5,086 bases of DNA, from assembly GCA_011391455.1 (NCBI GenBank), contig JAABQN010000156.1:1-5086 (forward strand), given 5' to 3'. The notes below the pieces were generated by a model. It searched no databases, had not been told where the DNA came from, and saw only the letters and a program-made list of their open reading frames with translations. The translations under genes were made by a program, and so were the position numbers. The stretch's first letter is position 1, and every line of letters begins with the position of its first letter. The DNA is from Nitrospiraceae bacterium. GTDB lineage: Bacteria > Nitrospirota > Nitrospiria > Nitrospirales > Nitrospiraceae. Of this stretch, positions 1-4,669 are shown in pieces.

Positions 1-34
1 CTGGCACGGGAGTCCTATCTAGAGAGTGTTGTCG

Positions 35-1369
35 ATGCCACAGACCTTTTCTCCACAAACGATCACTCAACTGGCATTCCAGCTCATCCCATCGCCGAGC
101 CTGCGCCTCTTTGCGCTGTTCGCCATCCTGTCTGTGTGGCCCACAGTGACACTGGCAGAAGTCCGGGTTGTGACCGCTCAGGGTGAATACCGGATGGGAA
201 ACCGTGACACCAGAGAAGACGCCATCCGTCTGGCCACCGAAGCGGCCAAACGAAATGCGCTGGAGCAGGTCGCCGTTTACCTCGAGAGCATCACAATTGT
301 AAACGGTCTGGATGTCACGAAAGACGAAATCCGAACCTATACCGCCGGCCTGGTCCTTGTCCTGGAACAAAAAACCGATACGACGCTCGACGGGAATACC
401 ATCGTTGTTCGCACAGATCTGGTGGCCCAGATCAATACAGATGACGTGCGACAGGCCATTGCTGCCTTGCGGGAGAACGAGGACGCCCGGCATCAACTCG
501 TCGAGCTGCAACAGGAAAACGACCAGCTACAACAGGACCTCGATGTGGCAAACCAGGCCTTGGCACAAGCCTCGACCTCAGAGCAAACACAGCAGGCGGC
601 CCAGAAACGCCAAGATATCTTGAATCGGGTGCAATCAAACGCCATGGTCTCACAGGCCTGGACGGATTGGGTGCTCGTCTCACCGGTTGTCTACTCTTCT
701 TCTTCCTTGGTGGGGCTGGCCCAACTTCAGGCTCTCCTGAACGCCGCACAGGGCTTATATCCCGCAAGCCCGCATGTCCACATGGCGCAACAAGTGATTA
801 CCACCAGACAGCCGGCGGCGCCGCCACAACCGCCCTTTCCCCCAGTGCCGGGAATGAGGCAACCGACCATGCCACGCCATCAGATCACCCCGGCGCCGGG
901 ATCGCAGACTGTTCGACGAAGATTGAACGAATTCACGTACAACACTCCGACAGCGCCACCGCACATCGACAATCAACCAGGCGTCATACATCACGCGCCT
1001 CCTTCGACGGAATCGAGGACGTTCACCGATGTCCGCCAGATGAATCCCTTCATGCAGCCACCGAATGCTGCTCCTCCCCAATCGAAACAGACTCTGATGC
1101 CCGGCTCACGATCAGCTCGATCACTTCAGCAATTTTTGCAGTCGCCGCAGGCAGCGGCTGGCGCTCCACCGGCTATGCAATCGCCTATGCCAAGACATTT
1201 ACCCCCGGCGATGAATCAGATCCGTCCGTCTCCCTTCCAACAAGCGCCGCACATACCCCATCAGATCGCGCCAAGAGGGTTTGGGGACGGCAGACACAAC
1301 GGTGGGGGGGGGCGAGGAGGCGGAGGAGGGCACAGCGGGCATGGTGGGAACGGTGGACACAGGAGGTAA
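35..1369 (+). CDS. Exported protein with FlgT-N/LPP20-like domain, coiled coil and Pro-rich, Gly/His-rich tail
   Basis: Residues are numbered from the in-frame GTG at 26. I prefer the ATG at 35 because AGAGAG ends 8 bases before it; GTG 26 would add three residues. A long n-region leads to a hydrophobic stretch (about 27-43) ending TLA before Glu45, a type I signal peptide, so the mature protein should be periplasmic or surface-exposed. Residues 46-140 (AQGEYRMGNRDT, TREDAIRLATEAAKRNALEQ, then TKDEIRTYTAG) resemble the FlgT N-terminal/LPP20-type fold of envelope proteins. Residues 141-205 form a Gln/Glu/Leu-rich coiled coil. From about 260 the chain is Pro/Gln/Met-rich and probably disordered, ending in a Gly/His-rich tail (424-447). 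No enzyme motif is visible. The next gene begins 3 bp downstream and carries a related domain, which suggests a shared envelope role. Function is unknown; the domain call is by eye. Confidence 0.8.
   Translation: MPQTFSPQTITQLAFQLIPSPSLRLFALFAILSVWPTVTLAEVRVVTAQGEYRMGNRDTREDAIRLATEAAKRNALEQVAVYLESITIVNGLDVTKDEIRTYTAGLVLVLEQKTDTTLDGNTIVVRTDLVAQINTDDVRQAIAALRENEDARHQLVELQQENDQLQQDLDVANQALAQASTSEQTQQAAQKRQDILNRVQSNAMVSQAWTDWVLVSPVVYSSSSLVGLAQLQALLNAAQGLYPASPHVHMAQQVITTRQPAAPPQPPFPPVPGMRQPTMPRHQITPAPGSQTVRRRLNEFTYNTPTAPPHIDNQPGVIHHAPPSTESRTFTDVRQMNPFMQPPNAAPPQSKQTLMPGSRSARSLQQFLQSPQAAAGAPPAMQSPMPRHLPPAMNQIRPSPFQQAPHIPHQIAPRGFGDGRHNGGGGRGGGGGHSGHGGNGGHRR
1304..1312 (+). repeat. Nine-G homopolymer tract inside the Gly-rich tail
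   Basis: Nine consecutive G bases encode three in-frame Gly codons near the C terminus of the first gene. Homopolymers this long are prone to polymerase slippage. A one- or two-base change would replace the last 18 or so residues and remove the stop that abuts the next gene. It may equally be a hotspot for sequencing error. Confidence 0.85.
1361..1367 (+). promoter_or_regulatory. Strong ribosome binding site overlapping the upstream stop codon
   Basis: AGGAGGT lies 5 bases before the ATG at 1373, and its last base is the first base of the TAA that ends the first gene. This fixes the start of the second gene and implies that translation of the two genes is coupled. Confidence 0.85.
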
Positions 1370-1372
1370 CGC

Positions 1373-1939
1373 ATGAGTGGGAAAAGTAGCCAGTTAATTG
1401 TTGCGTTGATTGCCACCGGCTGTTCCGTCTGGCTGCCGCCCTATTCATTTTCCGCAGATTCAGGCGATGTTCAAACCCACGCGGAACAATCCTTTGACCG
1501 ACTCAAGCAGCAGGCAGGACCACAAGACACCCCGAAAGCGTCGTCCGGGATGCGCCTCAAAGTTGAAGATCGCAACAGCTATTCATCCGATCAGTACCTT
1601 GTCGGCAACGGCCAGGGAGATATGGCGAAAGGACAGATTGTCTGCCAGCGGGTGTCGGAACTCTCTGCCCGCACCGACTTGGCCAAGCAGATTCGAATTC
1701 TGGTGAAAGAACACATGGTCGACCGCATTCGCGAGCGGACCGGCCGAGAGGTGGAACAGGATATCGAACTCACCAGGGAAGAAATCGTCCAGGAATATCT
1801 GCAGGGCGTGAAAATTGTGGATCGCCAAATCGACGAAGGCAACAAAACCTGTAGCGCCACCGCCGTTATGCCCAAGAGCCAGATCCAGCCCAAGCCAGCG
1901 CCAGACCGCCCGGAATCCACCCCAACAGCTGTTCGATAA
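1373..1939 (+). CDS. Small exported LPP20-family-like protein
   Basis: This 188-residue protein starts at an ATG behind a near-perfect ribosome binding site. Lys4 and a hydrophobic stretch (8-22) form a signal peptide. Cleavage after SFSA (residue 28) fits a type I signal. ATGC at 14-17 is a weak lipobox, so a lipoprotein anchored at Cys17 is possible. A linker (30-72) leads to an LPP20-like domain at about 74-167: YLVGNGQGDMAKG, a long helix rich in Ala, Leu and charged residues, TREEIVQEYLQGVKIVD, then a strand containing Cys160. Cys91 and Cys160 could form a disulfide. The tail is Pro-rich. LPP20-type proteins include outer-membrane and flagellum-associated lipoproteins, but no flagellar gene is visible here. 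The three-base gap to the preceding gene and the similar domain plan suggest the two proteins interact. The exact role is unknown. Confidence 0.8.
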   Translation: MSGKSSQLIVALIATGCSVWLPPYSFSADSGDVQTHAEQSFDRLKQQAGPQDTPKASSGMRLKVEDRNSYSSDQYLVGNGQGDMAKGQIVCQRVSELSARTDLAKQIRILVKEHMVDRIRERTGREVEQDIELTREEIVQEYLQGVKIVDRQIDEGNKTCSATAVMPKSQIQPKPAPDRPESTPTAVR

Positions 1940-2040
1940 ATATCTCTCCTCTAATAACAAGCTGCCAGGCCGCAACGACCAACTAACTTTCGAGCGTATT
2001 TGTTTACGTTCTCCTCTGATGGCCTCGATAAGTCACCCTC

Positions 2041-2050
2041 TGGCATGCCA
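2041..2050. repeat. Perfect 10-bp palindrome TGGCATGCCA
   Basis: TGGCATGCCA is its own reverse complement and lies about 100 bp past the end of the second gene. It could be a protein-binding half-site pair or simple chance; nothing nearby settles it. Confidence 0.35.
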
Positions 2051-2059
2051 AAACGTGCC

Positions 2060-2099
2060 GTAAGCCCGGGCGAGAACCTCCTGATTTTCCCCGGCTTAC
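2060..2099 (+). terminator. Hairpin downstream of the envelope gene pair, possible terminator
   Basis: GTAAGCC (2060-2066) pairs with GGCTTAC (2093-2099). Inside that, GGG (2068-2070) pairs with CCC (2089-2091) across one C-C mismatch, leaving an 18-base loop. No T tract follows, so it is not a classic intrinsic terminator. It lies about 120 bp after the stop of the second gene and 4 bp before the larger palindrome. The rest of 1940-2059 holds no gene or recognisable signal. Confidence 0.35.
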
Positions 2100-2103
2100 C
2101 CTA

Positions 2104-2201
2104 AGGGGAGCAACCAGACCGTCCTTCACTGCGCACATCGAACGAGCACCGTTTCATCGTGCGCGTTCTGCGAGCACAAAGGACGGTCTGGTTGCTCCCC
2201 T
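2104..2201. repeat. Nested palindromic element, copy 1
   Basis: A perfect 23-bp inverted repeat (2104-2126 with 2179-2201; arm starts AGGGGAGCAACCAG) encloses a core. Core bases 2128-2177 match the core of the second element (3653-3702) at 42 of 50 positions in the same orientation. Inside the core, GAACGAGCAC (2140-2149) pairs with GTGCGCGTTC (2159-2168) at nine of ten positions around a nine-base loop containing TTTCATC. The whole unit could fold as one long stem with an inner hairpin, in RNA or single-stranded DNA. It lies between the envelope gene pair and the hydrolase-like gene, ending 51 bp before the latter's start. It has no T tract, so termination is not its obvious role. I believe it is a dispersed intergenic repeat, possibly non-autonomously mobile, but only two copies are visible here. 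Confidence 0.85.
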
Positions 2202-2252
2202 GCCAACTCCTTCGTTGCAGTCACTCCCAACAGTCAGGTATGTAACTCCCCC

Positions 2253-3518
2253 ATGCCGATCGAAAATAGTTTTCAACACGATGAGATGTCCCGAAAGAAT
2301 CCCGGCGAGCGGATCACCGTTCGGGAGATGACCCCGACTGCCCTATCAGAGTCGTCCTCCGGGCAGGATGCGATGGCCACCCTCGGCCAGCGTCTCTCGC
2401 AAACCGGTGTCCGCGTGATCGTCTTACTGCACGGTTCCATCATGGGGACCGATGTCTTTGGAGTGCAGCGGCTGGATGAACTGGGCGGGCTCAAACGTGG
2501 CTACTCGCGCGGCGTGGCGGGCCTTGATGCCTTATTGGCCCTGATGCGGGAAAACAGCAATGGCATTTCACCGCTGCCAGGCGGGATGAAGCCACCCCTC
2601 GCAAACGATGACGCCACCAAGAGATTGCTCGATGAACAGATCGGGGATGCCGGCAATTTTACAAACGCCTACGCGGAACTAATGAGCCAATCGCTCAACC
2701 GAGGCTTGGATCGCCCGATCCATTGCATTCGCGAGCTCTGGTCCTGTGAACACCATCACCTGGGCCGGGCCATGGCCGCAATCTCGATGCTCGGATGTCT
2801 TCGCGACTGGGTTGAGACACACAAGCTGGGCCAGGGAGATCGAATTCTCGTACAGGCTCACGGGCAGGCCGGGTTAGTGCTCGCTCTTGTTTCAAACCTC
2901 TTATGTGTAACCGCGAATAGCAGCCGGAAACGGCTGCTTGACCTCTTGTCCGATTTTGCCTCGCAGAGCAATCGACCAGACATCGCCTCGACGATCCAAC
3001 GTGTCGCTCCGTTGCTGACGAACGGCGCCCTCCTCAATGGAGCGATGCTGGATGTCGTCACCTTTGGCATGCCGGTACGCTATGGGTGGGATCCATCCGG
3101 ATTGGAAAAACTGCTGCACATCGTGAACCACCGAAGCATGCGGACCGATGGAAAGACCTGGCTCTCGAAAATGGAGTTGCCTCAGATCACGATGGAAATG
3201 CCGATCGCGTGGGGCGGAGATTACATCCAAGAATTGGCTGTGGCCGGCAGCGATGCTGTGCCTGCGACCGATGAGGCGAAAGCAGCAAACAAAGCCGTAT
3301 GGGAAATAGTCGAACCGTTTGATGGATTCGAACGATGGCTCGAATGTGCCCGCCGCGCCGTCCGTATCCCGAGTGAGGGGCTGGGGATGCTCGCTGACTA
3401 CAAGGATTCCACCGGATCGACGAATGTGCGCGACCACTACTTCGGCCACGCGGCCTATACTCGTCTCAACGCAATGCTGTTCAACACCACAGAAATCGTT
3501 CGCACCCTCTATTCATAG
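2253..3518 (+). CDS. Alpha/beta-hydrolase-like protein lacking the nucleophile serine
   Basis: This 421-residue cytoplasmic protein has no signal peptide or membrane span. VRVIVLLHGSIMG (53-65) looks like the first core strand plus the His-Gly oxyanion turn of alpha/beta hydrolases. RILVQAHGQAGLVLALVSNL (197-216) sits where the nucleophile elbow G-x-S-x-G belongs, but reads AHGQA: Gly204 takes the place of Ser, and both flanking glycines are Ala. VTFGMPVRYGWD (269-280) fits the strand and loop after the elbow, and DHYFGHAAYTR (394-404) supplies a histidine (His399) in the expected C-terminal position. The fold is therefore probably intact while ordinary serine-esterase or lipase chemistry is doubtful. 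It could be a binding protein or use another mechanism. The start is uncertain because no clear ribosome binding site precedes 2253; in-frame ATGs at 2286, 2328 and 2373 also leave the domain whole. It stands alone between two related palindromes and is convergent with the globin genes. Confidence 0.8.
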   Translation: MPIENSFQHDEMSRKNPGERITVREMTPTALSESSSGQDAMATLGQRLSQTGVRVIVLLHGSIMGTDVFGVQRLDELGGLKRGYSRGVAGLDALLALMRENSNGISPLPGGMKPPLANDDATKRLLDEQIGDAGNFTNAYAELMSQSLNRGLDRPIHCIRELWSCEHHHLGRAMAAISMLGCLRDWVETHKLGQGDRILVQAHGQAGLVLALVSNLLCVTANSSRKRLLDLLSDFASQSNRPDIASTIQRVAPLLTNGALLNGAMLDVVTFGMPVRYGWDPSGLEKLLHIVNHRSMRTDGKTWLSKMELPQITMEMPIAWGGDYIQELAVAGSDAVPATDEAKAANKAVWEIVEPFDGFERWLECARRAVRIPSEGLGMLADYKDSTGSTNVRDHYFGHAAYTRLNAMLFNTTEIVRTLYS

Positions 3519-3560
3519 AGGACCATTCTCGACCACTAATCCCCAATGATGTTCAAAAGG

Positions 3561-3581
3561 GCTGTCCGGCAAGGCCGCAGC
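3561..3581. repeat. Small hairpin resembling a dispersed Nitrospira-type repeat fragment
   Basis: GCTG-TC-CGGC-AAG-GCCG-CAGC folds into two 4-bp stems separated by a two-base bulge, with a three-base loop. The surrounding text (about 3550-3587, GTTCAAAAGGG then the hairpin then AAGTGAG) resembles, from memory, the left half of a longer repeat found between genes in Nitrospira genomes. The expected right half is not visible. It lies 42 bp after the hydrolase-like stop codon. Confidence 0.4.
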
Positions 3582-3629
3582 AAGTGAGTAAAGATAATCC
3601 TTCCAAGCTCGTTCGTTACCTTCTTTCAA

Positions 3630-3724
3630 GGGGTGGCCTGGCTTGGTCCCCAACTGCGCACGTCGAACGACCACTGCTTCATCGTGGGGGTTCCGTGAGC
3701 ACGGGGGACCAACCAGGCCATCCC
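3630..3724. repeat. Nested palindromic element, copy 2
   Basis: The left arm (3630-3651, GGGGTGGCCTGGCTTGGTCCCC) pairs with the right arm (3704-3724, GGGGACCAACCAGGCCATCCC), with one bulged C and one G-T wobble. The core (3653-3702) is 42/50 identical to copy 1 and in the same orientation. The inner stem GAACGACCAC (3665-3674) with GTGGGGGTTC (3684-3693) keeps eight of ten pairs. The element ends 7 bp from the stop codon of the convergent globin gene and begins 111 bp after the stop of the hydrolase-like gene, so it could help stop transcription or block RNA decay in both directions. There is no T tract. Its arms are inside-out compared with copy 1. Confidence 0.85.
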
Positions 3725-3731
3725 GCCCTTC

Positions 3732-4103
3732 CTACGCTTCGACAATATCTTTTTTCAAGGATTGCACGAAGCCGACGACCTCGCCTCGCTCAGTCGGAGG
3801 AACTTTAAATGCATCTAGGGTCGCATTGGCGTGGCCCAAAAATGCCGTCCAATCGGCTTCACTGATCTTCATCCCTTTATGAGACACCTTCATATCTCGC
3901 CCGGTGTAGTACATGGGGCCACCAGAATTCGCACAGAGAAAATCGATCAGGAGCTGCTTTTCGCGGTCGATGCCGTCCTGTCCTCGATGGTCCCAGAAAC
4001 GTTTCAGCCGCGAATCCGACATAAGGCGTGGCAACAGATCTCCGGAAACCGCAACGATTGCGTCATAGCCTCCAAGACGTTCATAGAGTGTTTTTGTGCT
4101 CAT
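3732..4103 (-). CDS. Group 1 truncated haemoglobin
   Basis: This 123-residue soluble haem protein matches the 2-on-2 truncated globin family in length and motifs. TLYERLGGYDAI (5-16) is the typical group 1 start. FWDHRG (36-41) fits the C-D region, GGPMYYTGRDMKVSH (61-75) is the E-F region, and His75 is the proximal F8 haem ligand, followed by the usual KGMKISEADW. The B9-B10 positions that normally read Phe-Tyr are Leu23-Leu24, so the distal tyrosine that stabilises bound O2 appears to be missing. I recall a subgroup with the same LLPRL..FW..RG pattern. Members bind O2 and NO, and some act in NO detoxification; the activity here is inferred. The ATG is preceded by AGGAGG (complement of 4115-4120). 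It lies 130 bp downstream of a group 2 globin on the same strand. Confidence 0.93.
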   Translation of the reverse strand: MSTKTLYERLGGYDAIVAVSGDLLPRLMSDSRLKRFWDHRGQDGIDREKQLLIDFLCANSGGPMYYTGRDMKVSHKGMKISEADWTAFLGHANATLDAFKVPPTERGEVVGFVQSLKKDIVEA

Positions 4104-4195
4104 CGCTTGCTCTCCCTCCTGTTAAAAATGGTGAATAGCCAGGCTGACCCAGCGCCGCCGACCGCCAGTCCGTCCAAACGGCGCCAACTTTACTG

Positions 4196-4233
4196 AAAAA
4201 ACCAAACCGATGTCTACTGGTTCCAGCGTAGAC
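4196..4233 (-). terminator. Hairpin plus T tract after the group 2 globin
   Basis: On the minus strand, immediately after the stop codon, GTCTAC (4228-4233) pairs with GTAGAC (4212-4217), with a possible inner TG/CA extension past a two-base bulge. Six T residues (complement of 4196-4201) follow, but only after a ten-base gap. The spacing is longer than in a standard intrinsic terminator, so it may be weak and let some transcription through to the group 1 globin. The remaining gap to that gene holds only a short GCGCCG/CGGCGC inverted repeat (4152-4157, 4179-4184). Confidence 0.35.
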
Positions 4234-4641
4234 TTAGATTCCCATCTTATTGACCAGCCTGATTCTTTCCGCTGGAATCCACAATCGAGCCAATAAATAT
4301 TCCTTAAACGACGCCTCATAGGGCTGAACAGCAATGGCGTGCTGCATGCAGAGCATCCATGCGTCTCGCTCTTCAGCTCTAATTGGGAATTGCCTATGAA
4401 AATCAGGAAGGTTGATCCCTCCGTAGTGTTCGATAAATAGGCTAGGACCGCCGAGCACTCCGCACAGAAAGTACGTGAGTTTTTCTCGCGGCTCGGTCAA
4501 ATACTCGGGATGCATCTTCCGAATCACACGGGCTTCCGGAAAGGTATCCATGTTCGAGTAGAAATCATCGACGAGCCGCGTGATCCCCGCAAGCTCTCCA
4601 GCGGCATGATATAAGTCCACACTGTTACCGTATCCGTTCAT
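4234..4641 (-). CDS. Group 2 truncated haemoglobin
   Basis: From the ATG at 4641 the product is 135 residues, the usual size for a group 2 truncated haemoglobin. LYHAAGELAGITRLVDDFY (10-28) contains the B-helix with Tyr28 at B10. EKLTYFLCGVLGGPSLFIEH (53-72) is the E-helix and the GGP turn. DFHRQFPI (80-87) holds the proximal histidine, His82. ERDAWMLCM (91-99) carries Trp95, the G8 tryptophan typical of groups 2 and 3. The protein should bind haem in the cytoplasm and react with O2 or NO; the physiological role is inferred. The frame stays open upstream to an ATG at 4740, but those 33 extra residues overlap the preceding gene and do not look like globin, so I start at 4641. No good ribosome binding site is next to that ATG; GAGGCAGG lies about 20 bases away, so translation may be coupled to the upstream gene, 28 bp distant. 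Confidence 0.93.
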   Translation of the reverse strand: MNGYGNSVDLYHAAGELAGITRLVDDFYSNMDTFPEARVIRKMHPEYLTEPREKLTYFLCGVLGGPSLFIEHYGGINLPDFHRQFPIRAEERDAWMLCMQHAIAVQPYEASFKEYLLARLWIPAERIRLVNKMGI

Positions 4642-4669
4642 ATGGCGGGCTAGGTGACATGCCTGCCTC

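Noticed and set aside
1..25. End of an upstream gene (stop TAG at 20-22 in one frame)
   Set aside because: Too few bases are present to tell a coding end from chance.
667..1389. Open frame of 240 codons on the + strand overlapping the end of the first gene
   Set aside because: It runs out of frame through the Pro-rich tail region, where GC-rich sequence keeps other frames open. It has no recognisable domain and low-complexity Arg/Ser/Thr composition. It matters only as the frame reached if the nine-G tract slips.
1583..1975. Open frames of 109 and 130 codons on the - strand
   Set aside because: Both are antisense to the LPP20-like gene, which has a strong ribosome binding site and a signal peptide.
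2104..2201. Integron attC site
   Set aside because: The stem lacks the expected RYYYAAC and GTTRRRY ends, and no integrase is in view.
2104..2201. CRISPR repeats or a simple intrinsic terminator
   Set aside because: There are only two distant copies with no regular spacers, and neither element is followed by a T tract.
2215..2244. Possible promoter TTGCAG with TATGTA before the hydrolase-like gene
   Set aside because: Each box matches the consensus at only three of six positions, and transcription would begin almost at the start codon.
2901..3449. Open frame of 182 codons on the - strand
   Set aside because: It lies entirely inside the hydrolase-like gene, whose motifs on the + strand are clear, and its translation shows no family resemblance.
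3584..3882. Two overlapping + strand open frames covering the second palindrome
   Set aside because: They read through the palindromic element and the antisense of the group 1 globin; no start signal or domain supports them.
3831..4196. Open frame of 121 codons on the + strand
   Set aside because: It is antisense to the group 1 globin gene and its start.
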